Shown here piece after piece: positions 8,882-15,843 of a DNA stretch of 64,000 nucleotides (positions are counted from its first letter, which is position 1; every line of letters starts with the position of its first letter). Below the pieces are notes generated by a model. It made no database searches. It worked only from the letters and a program-made list of their open reading frames with translations, and had not been told where the DNA came from. Position numbers and translations under genes: made by a program. Origin of the DNA: Pseudomonas sp. HAR-UPW-AIA-41. GTDB lineage: Bacteria; Pseudomonadota; Gammaproteobacteria; Pseudomonadales; Pseudomonadaceae. Location of the stretch: positions 248,001 to 312,000 of the forward strand of contig NZ_NSLB01000003.1 in NCBI RefSeq assembly GCF_002304225.1, written 5' to 3'.

Positions 8882-9343
8882 TCAGGCTGCTGCCGCCGCC
8901 GGCCACGCGCCGACAGCGTCGAAGATGCGTGCGGCCTGTCCTTCGTCCAGGGACACGCTGTTGGGGATGGCGATCCAGCCGGAGCCCACTATGTGCTGCT
9001 TGTTGCAGCCGTCGAGGTGTTGCCGGTAGCAGGCCTCGATGACGTCCGTCAGCTGGTCGGCGAGGTAGAGGCCCTGGGGTTCTACCTCGATGCTCTTGAT
9101 GTAGCGCTGGCCGAACTGGTCGATGCACAGGGCGCTGATGTAAATGCACCATGGGTGAGCGAAGTCGCAGACAGCGTCGGCGATCGCGCGCCCGGGCGCG
9201 ATGGACTTCGCGTTCTTCCAGTTCACCAGGCCTTGGCGGCCGCTGGGGTCGATGTTGACCACGGCGACGTTGTTGCTGCGCAGGGTGGCGCGGCAGGTGC
9301 GCGCTATGCGGGCTCGCATGTTGTGAGGCTTGCGTGCTTTCAT
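8882..9343 (-). CDS. Hypothetical phage protein
   Basis: 153 residues with no domain I can name. It is globular, with no membrane segment, and has five Cys; the Ala-rich C-terminus is AWPAAAAA. AAGGAGG precedes the start. The start overlaps by 4 bp (ATGA) the stop of the alternative frame of the methyltransferase region (9340-10095), and lies 10 bp after the methyltransferase stop. Confidence 0.6.
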   Translation of the reverse strand: MKARKPHNMRARIARTCRATLRSNNVAVVNIDPSGRQGLVNWKNAKSIAPGRAIADAVCDFAHPWCIYISALCIDQFGQRYIKSIEVEPQGLYLADQLTDVIEACYRQHLDGCNKQHIVGSGWIAIPNSVSLDEGQAARIFDAVGAWPAAAAA

Positions 9344-10095
9344 GCGGCCTCCTTAGCTGAAGCTAGATAGTAGGGCGAATGCTGCAGCTTCCACTCGAGG
9401 TACCTGTCCATTGCCAAGGGCTCTATTGCGGTCCACCCTGTGGGCCAGCCCATGAGCCACTCGACAAACTCTGGGTTCAGGCGGCCATTCTGGCCATCGC
9501 GCTCTACCCAATAGTCCAGCCTGTTCCTGAGTCGTGATTGGCCATTTTTGCGTGTCAGCGCCTTTAGAGATGATCCCTTGACCATTGCAACTGAGGGTGT
9601 TGGAAATGTCTCTCCCGACCAGCCGGGTGCGATCTCTTTCATGAGCCGCGCCGAGTTCGCGTGCTGATAGACATAGCCACTGCGTGTCATACCCCATGTT
9701 GGTAAGGTCACCGATGACCACGGCAAGGCCTCTTCCCACAAGCAGCGGTGAGTTTTCCAGCTCGACGTAGAGGGGTCGTACCTCACCGATGATTCGAGCC
9801 ATTTCCTTCCAAAGCCCGGATCTTGGACCTTCAATTCCGGTTCCGGGGCCTGATGCCGATATGTCTTGACATGGAAAGCCGCCCGAAACGACATCAATAA
9901 TTCCTCGCCACGGGATGCCGTCAAAAGAGCACACGTCAGACCAAATTGGGAAAGGTTTGAGTACTCCATCGTTTTGTCTTTGCGCCAGAACTTGTGCTGC
10001 GTAGGCATCACGTTCAACGGCGCAAATAGTTCTTCTGCCGTGCAGCTGGCCGCCGAGTATTCCGCCACCAGCGCCCGCGAAAAGAGCCAGCTCAT
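9340..10095 (-). CDS. Second open frame across the methyltransferase gene (candidate dual-coding gene)
   Basis: 251 residues from ATG at 10095, 4 bp inside the methyltransferase start and usable from the same ribosome site. The first 70 or so residues look like shadow sequence. From about residue 85 the frame contains YDPSTSSWKTHRCLWEE, TLPTWGMTRSG, FPTPS and RLNPEFVEWLMGWPTGWT, which resemble blocks I know from phage methyltransferase-associated proteins. Codon use in the last third looks more host-like than in the methyltransferase frame, which there uses AGA, CTA, GGA and TCT. The stop overlaps the next gene's ATG by 4 bp. It could be a true overlapping gene, the C-terminus of a frameshifted methyltransferase, or an echo of the other frame. 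Confidence 0.45.
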   Translation of the reverse strand: MSWLFSRALVAEYSAASCTAEELFAPLNVMPTQHKFWRKDKTMEYSNLSQFGLTCALLTASRGEELLMSFRAAFHVKTYRHQAPEPELKVQDPGFGRKWLESSVRYDPSTSSWKTHRCLWEEALPWSSVTLPTWGMTRSGYVYQHANSARLMKEIAPGWSGETFPTPSVAMVKGSSLKALTRKNGQSRLRNRLDYWVERDGQNGRLNPEFVEWLMGWPTGWTAIEPLAMDRYLEWKLQHSPYYLASAKEAA

Positions 10096-10099
10096 TCAC
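9353..10099 (-). CDS. DNA cytosine-5 methyltransferase, phage type
   Basis: 248 residues from a GTG at 10099 with GGAGGGGA upstream; it shares GTGA with the stop of the HD gene. The motif order fits the family: I (LFAGAGGGILGG), IV with the catalytic Cys in GGFPCQDIS, VI as ELENSP in place of the usual ENV, VIII (HERDRTRLV), and the C-terminal block RVDRNRALGNGQVP. It would methylate the C5 of cytosine in phage DNA, plausibly to evade restriction. It is short for the family, with a reduced target-recognition region. The same DNA is also open in a second frame for its full length (next entry). Confidence 0.88.
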   Translation of the reverse strand: MNELALFAGAGGGILGGQLHGRRTICAVERDAYAAQVLAQRQNDGVLKPFPIWSDVCSFDGIPWRGIIDVVSGGFPCQDISASGPGTGIEGPRSGLWKEMARIIGEVRPLYVELENSPLLVGRGLAVVIGDLTNMGYDTQWLCLSARELGAAHERDRTRLVGRDISNTLSCNGQGIISKGADTQKWPITTQEQAGLLGRARWPEWPPEPRVCRVAHGLAHRVDRNRALGNGQVPRVEAAAFALLSSFS

Positions 10100-10668
10100 A
10101 TTCCCCTCCGGCGATGCGTGGTGCAAAGCAGCTGCAGCAGGCGTTGGTGGTAGTGGATGGCGGCATAGCTGGGCTGCCATGGGTCGATGTAGCCGGCGTG
10201 GGGCTGGATGCCTTCTAGGCATGGCCACGGCTCGGGGTGGCTGGGCATCAGGTCGCGCTTCTCGGTGGCCAGCGCTACCAGGTCGGCGTGCTTCACGCAG
10301 TCGGGCAGGATCGGGTCGAGGTCGAAGCGCTGGCAGATGGCGATCCAGACCCGGCGCTCGGTGAGGTCGTACAGGCACTCGTCGCCGTGGCTGTTGGCGA
10401 AGTCGCGCATGCCTTCCTTGAGCGGGCGCACCAGGTCGCCCACGTAGGCCTCTGTGGCGTCGTGCAGCAGGGCGGCCAGGTGGTGCTCGGTCGGTACCAG
10501 ATCGGCCACCAAGTAGCAGTGTTGGGCCACGCTGTAGAAGCTGCTGGTGTGGCCGTTGAAACGGCACTGCATGCTCAGACTGTGGGCGATATCGGTCGGG
10601 TCCACCATGTCGGCGGTGGGGTTGGCCAGGTCGAACTTGCGGCCGCTGCGGGTCAGTATCCAGCTCAT
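10096..10668 (-). CDS. HD-domain phosphohydrolase (YfbR-like)
   Basis: 190 residues. The HD signature is split as SVAQHC (metal His) and LLHDATEAYVGD (His-Asp), with a later Asp in KHADLVALATE. This arrangement is typical of YfbR-type nucleotidases that dephosphorylate deoxynucleoside monophosphates. It sits with a dNMP kinase and an exonuclease in the early operon, consistent with manipulation of nucleotide pools. Its stop is interlocked with the methyltransferase start. Confidence 0.8.
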   Translation of the reverse strand: MSWILTRSGRKFDLANPTADMVDPTDIAHSLSMQCRFNGHTSSFYSVAQHCYLVADLVPTEHHLAALLHDATEAYVGDLVRPLKEGMRDFANSHGDECLYDLTERRVWIAICQRFDLDPILPDCVKHADLVALATEKRDLMPSHPEPWPCLEGIQPHAGYIDPWQPSYAAIHYHQRLLQLLCTTHRRRGM

Positions 10669-11216
10669 ACCAATGCCCCCACCTGTAGGGTCTGATGGAG
10701 ATTCAGCGCCATCAGCAGTTGCTTGGCCTCGTGCATGGCGTCATCGAGGGCGTGATGCTTGGTGCCTTCGAAAGGCAGTGCCTTGGCTTCGGGGTAGAGG
10801 GCCAGCAGGGTGCGCAGGTCGCGGTCGTTCCAGAAATGCCAGAGGTTGCCCATGCCGCAGGCGTCGAGCGCGCTGCGAACGATGACGTTGTCGAAGCTGC
10901 TGCCGTTGCCCCACACAAGTGCATTGCCTTCTGCGATGAAGTTATTCAGGCCTGTGAGTGCGACAGCGAGCAGCACGGAGGCTTGGCTGCCGTCCACCTC
11001 GGCGCGGGCGGCGGCGTCCTGCTTCAGACACCAGTTCACCGTGCTGGCATCTGCCACCAGCCCGGCCTGCAGAGATGACTCCAGGCACACGCGGCGGTAG
11101 AGGGTGTCGGTGATGGCGCCTTGCTCAATGCGCACGCAGCCAATGGCCACGATGGCGGCGCGCGGGCCTTTGCCCATGGTTTCCAAGTCGAGCACGTAGT
11201 GGGTGGCGTTGATCAT
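10665..11216 (-). CDS. 3'-5' exonuclease, RNase T/DnaQ fold (exonuclease VIII-like)
   Basis: 183 residues. DEDD-type active site: Asp and Glu in LDLETMG at the N-terminus, Asp in SSFDNVIV, and HHALDDAMHEA at the C-terminus. It resembles the phage exodeoxyribonuclease group with DUF5051-like 3'-5' exonucleases. It overlaps the neighbours on both sides by 4 bp. A role in recombination or in degrading host DNA is plausible. Confidence 0.82.
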   Translation of the reverse strand: MINATHYVLDLETMGKGPRAAIVAIGCVRIEQGAITDTLYRRVCLESSLQAGLVADASTVNWCLKQDAAARAEVDGSQASVLLAVALTGLNNFIAEGNALVWGNGSSFDNVIVRSALDACGMGNLWHFWNDRDLRTLLALYPEAKALPFEGTKHHALDDAMHEAKQLLMALNLHQTLQVGALV

Positions 11217-11713
11217 GCTGCGGCCTCCAGGGTGCGTGCTTCCTGCTGGGCGGTACGTGCGGCCAGTGCGGCGCGCAGGCGTTCTGCCATGTTCAGCGTC
11301 TGCTGAGCGATGTGGCTGGCCTGGGTGGCGTTTTTGGTGGACCCGAAGCCGTGGAAGGTGCGGCTCAGCAGGCCAAGCTGCTCGGCGGCCGTTTGCAGGG
11401 TGAGCAGGTCGGCCTCGGTGAAGGGGTTGGAGCGGCTGGCGTAGATGGCGATGCGGCGGTCGGCGTCCTGGATCAGCTCGTCGCGCTCAAGGCGGCGTGC
11501 AGTTTCGAGGTCGGCGGCAAGGCCGCTGAGGTCATCCAGCTCGCCCTGGAGCAGTTCGATGCGGGCGAGTTGGGCGTTGCGGGCGTCGTCGTAGCCTTGG
11601 TCGTAGCCAATGGCGCGGGCCTGCTGGGCAGCGCGGAAGGCGAGCCATGCGAGGGCGAGGCCGATGATGATGGCCAAGGCGGCGCCGAGCTGGAGTACGG
11701 TGATGTTCTGCAT
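11213..11713 (-). CDS. Membrane-anchored coiled-coil protein, unknown
   Basis: 166 residues. One N-terminal hydrophobic segment (LGAALAIIIGLALAWLAF, about residues 8-26) is followed by a long Ala/Glu/Leu/Gln-rich helical region with many charged residues, probably a coiled coil. No enzyme motif is visible. It is transcribed with the exonuclease gene downstream (4-bp overlap). Function unknown. Confidence 0.6.
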   Translation of the reverse strand: MQNITVLQLGAALAIIIGLALAWLAFRAAQQARAIGYDQGYDDARNAQLARIELLQGELDDLSGLAADLETARRLERDELIQDADRRIAIYASRSNPFTEADLLTLQTAAEQLGLLSRTFHGFGSTKNATQASHIAQQTLNMAERLRAALAARTAQQEARTLEAAA

Positions 11714-11733
11714 GTGCTGTGTCCTCGTTAGGA

Positions 11734-11771
11734 CCCGCCGCCGGGAATAGTTGTCAGAGTCCGGCGGCGGG
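11734..11771 (-). promoter_or_regulatory. Stem-loop with ACTCTGAC in loop, upstream of the membrane-anchored gene
   Basis: Arms CCCGCCGCCGG (11734-11744) and CCGGCGGCGGG (11761-11771). The loop, read on the transcribed leftward strand, begins with ACTCTGAC (11753-11760). There is no U-tract, so a simple terminator is unlikely. One of six related sites in the early transcripts. Confidence 0.6.
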
Positions 11772-11785
11772 GTGTTGCTGAACGG

Positions 11786-12607
11786 TTAGAGGGTCGCTTC
11801 GTACACCGGCACGTCGCCGATGCTGTCTGCGATCTGCTTGCGGACGGCGTTGTAGGCCTCCTCGAGCACCTTGTCCGGGCGCACCAGCTCGAACCACATC
11901 GACAGGCGGCCTTCGCTGATGCGGTAGCGGAAGCGGGCGGTGATCAGGAAGGCTTCGCCGCCGAGGAACGGCTTGAGGCCGATATAGAACTGCTCGGGGA
12001 TATTGAGCTGCCCGGCTTCACCCGCTCGGCCCTCGATCTGCTCGTTGTAGGTGAGCTGTACCTGGCCGTTGTCCAGGCGGGTGCCCTGGCGGAAGCTGAT
12101 GTTCTTCTTCGCCTCGAGGGTGCGGCTGATCTCCAGCATGTCCGCCGCGCTCGGTGCTGCAGGGTTGTCCGGCGGGGTGACGATGTCCTTCACGTTGTTC
12201 TCGATGAACTCGGCGAAGCTGGCCTGATCCATGCGCTTGCGGTCGGCGTCTTTCCAGTTGCCCCACTCGATGGTGAGCGGGCAGCAGTAGGTGGCGGTGT
12301 GCTCGCCCCAGGCCGGCTGGTCGGGCTGGTGGTAGTCGAACACGGCGCGGAAGGTGCGGCCTTCCGGACCATTGCAGAACACGGCTGTGGCCGGGGTGGC
12401 GAAGCGGGTGATGTAGGCGATGAAGGTCAGCGCGTCCAGCACGGTGAGGCGCTGGCGGGTGCGGACCGGTGCCGGGAGGTGCTTTTCCAGGCCCTGCAGC
12501 TCAACGCCTTGCGGCACCAAGGCGATGGGGCACGCCAGACCGGGATGATCGATCGGCTTGCCGAGTGCCTGGGCGAGGGTGACGAGCTGGTTGATGGCTT
12601 GTTGCAT
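11786..12607 (-). CDS. DUF2303 family phage protein (YfdQ-like)
   Basis: 273 residues, the normal length for DUF2303. Recognisable features are the N-terminal LVPQGVELQGLEKHL, the region around FIAYITRF, and ITARFRYRISEGRLSMWFEL near the C-terminus. The biochemical role is unknown; the family occurs in early operons of many temperate phages of proteobacteria, often next to the gene encoded just upstream here. Confidence 0.8.
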   Translation of the reverse strand: MQQAINQLVTLAQALGKPIDHPGLACPIALVPQGVELQGLEKHLPAPVRTRQRLTVLDALTFIAYITRFATPATAVFCNGPEGRTFRAVFDYHQPDQPAWGEHTATYCCPLTIEWGNWKDADRKRMDQASFAEFIENNVKDIVTPPDNPAAPSAADMLEISRTLEAKKNISFRQGTRLDNGQVQLTYNEQIEGRAGEAGQLNIPEQFYIGLKPFLGGEAFLITARFRYRISEGRLSMWFELVRPDKVLEEAYNAVRKQIADSIGDVPVYEATL

Positions 12608-12630
12608 GGGGTGTGCTCCTTGTGAGCGGT

Positions 12631-12638
12631 GTCAGAGA
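12631..12638 (-). promoter_or_regulatory. TCTCTGAC motif in the early leader between two genes
   Basis: Copy of the early-transcript motif (7 of 8 match to ACTCTGAC), just upstream of the DUF2303 gene. No clear hairpin surrounds this copy. Confidence 0.35.
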
Positions 12639-12642
12639 GGGG

Positions 12643-12993
12643 TTATTCGTTGACCGTGCGCAGGGCTTCGGTCGGCGGGGTGTCGTCGGTCACCGAGCGC
12701 AGCGGGATTTCCTGCTGGCGTGGGTCGCGGCGGGTCAGGTTGCCTTCCGGGGTGAGGAAGAACAGCGAGGTGCCGCGCGACAGCACCGGCTCCTTGGCCT
12801 TCACGTCGGCCTTGATGGTCATCTGCCCGGCACCGTCTGGCTTGTAGGCGAGCTTGATGGTCAGCTCACCGGCTTTGCCGGTCAGGCGGATGGCGTCGAC
12901 CAGTGAGTGCTGGACTTCGGTCAGCTCGTCCAGCAGGCCGCCGGCCTCGATTTCGCGCAGGGTGTCGATGAAGGGTCGTGCTTTCTTGCTCAT
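12643..12993 (-). CDS. Hypothetical phage protein, partner of DUF2303
   Basis: 116 residues from ATG at 12993; the longer open frame has no homology support. It begins MSKKARPFIDTLREIEAGG and has a central beta-rich region (KAGELTIKLAYKPDGAG, then MTIKADVKAKEP). No catalytic motif. The gene is separated from DUF2303 by only 35 bp. Function unknown. Confidence 0.65.
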   Translation of the reverse strand: MSKKARPFIDTLREIEAGGLLDELTEVQHSLVDAIRLTGKAGELTIKLAYKPDGAGQMTIKADVKAKEPVLSRGTSLFFLTPEGNLTRRDPRQQEIPLRSVTDDTPPTEALRTVNE

Positions 12994-13018
12994 GTGCTGT
13001 GCCTCGTTGTTGTGGATC

Positions 13019-13047
13019 GTCAGAGAGTTGCCCGGAGCGGCCGGGCA
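13019..13047 (-). promoter_or_regulatory. TCTCTGAC motif next to a hairpin
   Basis: TCTCTGAC on the transcribed strand (13019-13026) directly 3' of a hairpin with arms TGCCCGG (13029-13035) and CCGGGCA (13041-13047). It lies in the only gap between the PrtN-like gene and the next gene. Confidence 0.45.
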
Positions 13048-13055
13048 CCGTGTTG

Positions 13056-13295
13056 CTAGGCTGCCTGCTCGGCCTGGGCGTCGAGGTACTCGGCCAGGTC
13101 CTGGAGGAACACCTTGGGCTTCTCCAGTCGGGAGTCGGTGAACTTGCGGGTGCGCAGCTTCACCTTGCCGCGGTTGATCAGCGCGAGCAGGCTCTTGTCG
13201 GTTTTCAGGTGGGGGAAGTAGCTCTCCCGCACCTGGGTGATGGTCAGTACCTCGGTCTGCCACTGCAGCAGCAGGCGCGCGTGGGTTGTGCTCAT
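13056..13295 (-). CDS. PrtN-like transcriptional activator
   Basis: 79 residues from ATG at 13295, overlapping the upstream gene by 4 bp. The pattern ITQVRESYFPHL, LLALINRGKVKL, then KPKVFLQDLAEYLDAQ matches the Pyocin_PrtN family of small DNA-binding activators. In P. aeruginosa PrtN switches on pyocin genes through P-boxes. Here it is in a phage early operon, so it may regulate phage or resident pyocin promoters. I did not see an obvious target promoter. Confidence 0.75.
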   Translation of the reverse strand: MSTTHARLLLQWQTEVLTITQVRESYFPHLKTDKSLLALINRGKVKLRTRKFTDSRLEKPKVFLQDLAEYLDAQAEQAA

Positions 13296-13672
13296 GCCCG
13301 GGCCTCCCCGGCCCCCGCCAGGGGGAGCTGGGCTGCCACAAGCTCGACCAGGCCTTCGATGGTCTTGCCCAGTTGGCGGGCGACCACGTTGTCGGCTGGG
13401 TCTGTGACCACCACGCCGAAGGGGCGCTGCGGGTCTGTGGTGACGGTGACGTGAGGCACGTAGCCTCGCGGCAGGCGGTGGAACAGGGCACAGAACAGCG
13501 CCGGCAGGTGGCGCGCGTTGGCGTCCTGCGGCTGCTGCAGGCGCTCGATGGCCTCCCGGCTGGCGCCGCGCACGGTGGCGCGGTCTATTACCGTGGGGAA
13601 GTCGAGGTGCAGCTCGACCAGCTTGAGCGCGCCGATCGCATGCTCGGCGGCGGTTGGCTTGTGCGGATTCAT
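13292..13672 (-). CDS. Hypothetical phage protein
   Basis: 126 residues, without a recognisable domain. It has an alpha-helical N-terminal half and a central stretch YVPHVTVTTDPQRPFGVVV that looks like beta structure. It overlaps both neighbours by 4 bp, so it is firmly part of the operon. Confidence 0.6.
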   Translation of the reverse strand: MNPHKPTAAEHAIGALKLVELHLDFPTVIDRATVRGASREAIERLQQPQDANARHLPALFCALFHRLPRGYVPHVTVTTDPQRPFGVVVTDPADNVVARQLGKTIEGLVELVAAQLPLAGAGEARA

Positions 13673-13953
13673 GCGGCGGCATCCTTGTGCTTGGTGATGG
13701 TGACGGTCACGCCCAGTTGGGCGGCGAGCCAGGCAATGCCGGCCTCGGTGACCATCAGCACGGCGTAGTGGCTGTACTGCTTGCGCTGCTCTACCCAGCG
13801 GCTGCGGGCATCCATGAACAGGTGGCCACCGCCGACGTGCTTGGCAGCCAGGGAGCCGTCGTTGTTCACGGCCTTGGTGCGGCGCAGGTGAGCGCGCAAG
13901 GCGCTCTCCCGCAGGCCCAGCACCTGGGCGGCTTCACGAATGGTCCGGTTCAT
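13669..13953 (-). CDS. KilAC-like (antirepressor C-terminal type) DNA-binding protein
   Basis: 94 residues. An N-terminal helix-turn-helix-like part (IREAAQVLGLRESALRAHLR) is followed by LFMDARSRWVEQRKQYSHYAVLMVTEAGIAWLAAQLG, which follows the layout of the KilAC/ANT domain found at the C-terminus of phage antirepressors. The usual N-terminal Bro or Rha domain is absent. It could antagonise the repressor or act as a transcription factor; the role is inferred. Confidence 0.6.
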   Translation of the reverse strand: MNRTIREAAQVLGLRESALRAHLRRTKAVNNDGSLAAKHVGGGHLFMDARSRWVEQRKQYSHYAVLMVTEAGIAWLAAQLGVTVTITKHKDAAA

Positions 13954-13962
13954 GGGCTGCCC

Positions 13963-14541
13963 TCAGGCTGCGCTGCGCAGGGACTGGCGGCGCATCAGGA
14001 CGCCCATGAGGCGGTCCAGCTGCTTGTAGAGGTGCGGCAAGTCCTCGTCGTTGTGGATGACGAAGTCGTTGTCGTGCACCCCGATGCCGCTCTCGCTGGC
14101 GTGGCTGGCCACCGCCTGGGCCTCGGGCCGATGGATATGGACGATGACGCCGCCCTTGCTGCGCACCCAGTCGGCCTCGTTCTCGAAGCGCACGTCGCGC
14201 AGGATGAAGCCGGTGATCGGGTCCTGGTGCAGGGCGGCCATGTGGTTGAGGTTCTGCTCGGCCAGCAGCAGCCAGAGCTCGCGGTGCACCATGTCGCGGC
14301 CCCAGTCGGTGCCGAGCAGCTGCATCAGCTGCCGCGGGGACTTGCCGATGCCTGGCAGCGGTTCTTCCTTGAGGGCGCCTTCGATGTGTTCGGCGGTCAG
14401 GTTGAACATCTGCATGATCGCGGCCTTGAGCGGCTCGGCGAAGGCGTAGGAGAGCAGGGCGTAGTGCGCGGCCAGGTAGCGGGCGGCGGTGTCTTTGCCC
14501 GTGCGGGCGAGGCCGTGCAGGCCGATGACGAGCTGTTTCAT
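13963..14541 (-). CDS. Deoxynucleoside monophosphate kinase
   Basis: 192 residues. The N-terminal P-loop is GLARTGKDTAARYL, followed by SYAFAEPLKAAI and the typical LLQ/LLGTDWGRDMVHRELWL block, then FILRDVRFENEADWVRSKGG. This matches phage dNMP kinases of the T4 gene 1 type, which phosphorylate dNMPs for DNA synthesis. It works upstream of dNTP supply together with the HD nucleotidase of the same operon. It overlaps the preceding gene by 4 bp. Confidence 0.88.
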   Translation of the reverse strand: MKQLVIGLHGLARTGKDTAARYLAAHYALLSYAFAEPLKAAIMQMFNLTAEHIEGALKEEPLPGIGKSPRQLMQLLGTDWGRDMVHRELWLLLAEQNLNHMAALHQDPITGFILRDVRFENEADWVRSKGGVIVHIHRPEAQAVASHASESGIGVHDNDFVIHNDEDLPHLYKQLDRLMGVLMRRQSLRSAA

Positions 14542-14720
14542 GCTGCGTCACCTCCCTGCGGGCCGAGACTGCTGCTGCGCTGGGCGCGGCGCTGCTCGCT
14601 GGTGACGTACTGGCAGCCGGCATCGCGCGCCAGGCGGCGGACTTCAAAGATGCGGGCGAGATTGCTGGCCGGGTGCATAAGCACCTGGCAGGGGGTGGGT
14701 GCGTGCTGTGTCGTTTGCAT
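14538..14720 (-). CDS. Small protein, first gene of the leftward early operon
   Basis: 60 residues, no recognised family. It contains a helical stretch NLARIFEVRRLARDAGCQYV and a polar tail. It is the first reading frame after the leftward promoter and is coupled to the kinase gene by a 4-bp overlap, which is the main support for it being real. Confidence 0.55.
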   Translation of the reverse strand: MQTTQHAPTPCQVLMHPASNLARIFEVRRLARDAGCQYVTSEQRRAQRSSSLGPQGGDAA

Positions 14721-14723
14721 GTC

Positions 14724-14754
14724 GCGTACTCCAAAGGTCAGAGTGTGGGTACGC
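14724..14754 (-). promoter_or_regulatory. Stem-loop with ACTCTGAC in loop, leader of leftward early transcript
   Basis: Arms GCGTAC (14724-14729) and GTACGC (14749-14754) enclose a loop containing ACTCTGAC on the transcribed strand (14737-14744). It is just downstream of the predicted start of leftward transcription and upstream of the first gene, the place where lambda has nutL. Confidence 0.55.
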
Positions 14755-14758
14755 GGCT

Positions 14759-14801
14759 AGATTAGGATACCTGTTGGGTATATGCAATACCTGCTAGGTA
14801 T
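14759..14801 (-). promoter_or_regulatory. Leftward early promoter with two repressor operators (OL-like)
   Basis: On the leftward strand a -35 TTGCAT (14782-14787) and -10 TAATCT (14759-14764) are 17 bp apart. Two 15-bp near-palindromes, ATACCTGTTGGGTAT (14767-14781) and ATACCTGCTAGGTAT (14787-14801), lie in the spacer and over the -35, 20 bp apart centre to centre. The same motif occurs upstream of cro, so both are repressor sites. Confidence 0.85.
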
Positions 14802-14804
14802 TCT

Positions 14805-15185
14805 TTAGTTGTCTCCGGTTTCGTTTGCGAGCTTGCTAATGTCGGGGGTGAAGACGATCAGCATGCCTGTTGCGGAGCAGGTCATGGGGTGTTCTTTGGC
14901 TGCATCAACCGCGAGGTCTTGGCCTCTAAGGCCCTGCCAGGCGGCCAGATAGAAAAGCGAACCGTACTTCTCTTTTTTCTTGAGCTGCCTGCTTACTCCG
15001 CCTTTCCAGTAGAGCGGTGGTAGATGGCCTGATAGGCAGCGCTGAGCTAGTTCGGGGTCGCTAGCAGCCAGCCTGCGGCCGATCTCCCAGCTGGCGATAA
15101 GTCCGCGCTCAGTGTTGCCCCATAGTTGCTCTTGATTGAGCCCTGCGCGGAGTGGCTCGCAAATGCTCCGGGTTATGAGGGTCAT
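14805..15185 (-). CDS. Unknown protein co-transcribed with the repressor
   Basis: 126 residues, no family recognised. It is rich in Leu, Ala and Lys with one RQLKKKEKYG basic cluster; no membrane segment. It overlaps the BRCT-like gene by 4 bp and ends directly next to the OL-like operators, so its only apparent promoter is that of the repressor. It therefore occupies the place of rexB in lambda and should be expressed in the lysogen. Confidence 0.6.
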   Translation of the reverse strand: MTLITRSICEPLRAGLNQEQLWGNTERGLIASWEIGRRLAASDPELAQRCLSGHLPPLYWKGGVSRQLKKKEKYGSLFYLAAWQGLRGQDLAVDAAKEHPMTCSATGMLIVFTPDISKLANETGDN

Positions 15186-15817
15186 AGGTGTTTGGCCCAG
15201 AACTGTTCGCTGACGATATGGATGGGGTGACCGTCTTGAGCAAGCATCTGAGCGTGCTCGATCTTGCGGCCCCAGCTCGCGGTAGCCCAGTCACGGCTGC
15301 CGATCTCGCCAATTATCAGATAGTTGACCGTGCGGGTTATGCGGTCGCTTGCTGTGCCGCCGCGGGATTCCGTTTCTGCGATGCACTGATCTCGAGTCCC
15401 AAGGGCGAACTTGCCTGTGAATACAAAGACCTTGTCCGGGAAGATTATCTCGGGCGGCTCTGTGAGGGGCAGTGTCGTGCTTCGGGGCTGCTCTGGTTCT
15501 TCGGGATGGGCTGGCTCTGCTGGTGGCGGCGCTAGTTCGGCCAGAATTCCGATCAGCTCTCGCTCTTCATCGCTATCCAGGTGTCCATCCTGGAGCATCT
15601 CGCTGATGCGATCGTAAAGGGCGTTCCAGGGCCATACATCAAGGAGGTCGCGCTTCTGGACAAGCCATCGCTGAATGAACTGTGCTTCCAGTGCGTTGAT
15701 CGCGCCGTCTGCTAGGACGCCGTGACAAAGGCCGATCAGTTCGTTGGCGTCGCGTGTGGCATTGCGGGCGGCGCAGATGCGTTTGGAGATGGGTTGGCCA
15801 TGTTGGTCAAGTTTCAT
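15182..15817 (-). CDS. TerB-like plus BRCT-domain protein in the lysogenic operon
   Basis: 211 residues. The N-terminal half (ANELIGLCHGVLADGAINALEA, then LYDRISEMLQDGHLDSDEERELIGIL) is helical with spaced acidic residues, like TerB/DUF533-type domains. A Pro/Glu linker follows near residue 95. The C-terminal half is a BRCT domain: FVFTGKFALGTRDQC, ESRGGTASDRITRTVNYLIIG, then GRKIEHAQML and HIVSEQFW, close to the BRCT of bacterial DNA ligase. There are no ligase catalytic motifs. BRCT domains bind DNA ends or protein partners. Position after the repressor and lysogenic expression suggest a lysogen-phase function such as exclusion; that is inference. Confidence 0.75.
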   Translation of the reverse strand: MKLDQHGQPISKRICAARNATRDANELIGLCHGVLADGAINALEAQFIQRWLVQKRDLLDVWPWNALYDRISEMLQDGHLDSDEERELIGILAELAPPPAEPAHPEEPEQPRSTTLPLTEPPEIIFPDKVFVFTGKFALGTRDQCIAETESRGGTASDRITRTVNYLIIGEIGSRDWATASWGRKIEHAQMLAQDGHPIHIVSEQFWAKHL

Positions 15818-15843
15818 AGCGTTTAGCCTCCATGCCTATTGCT

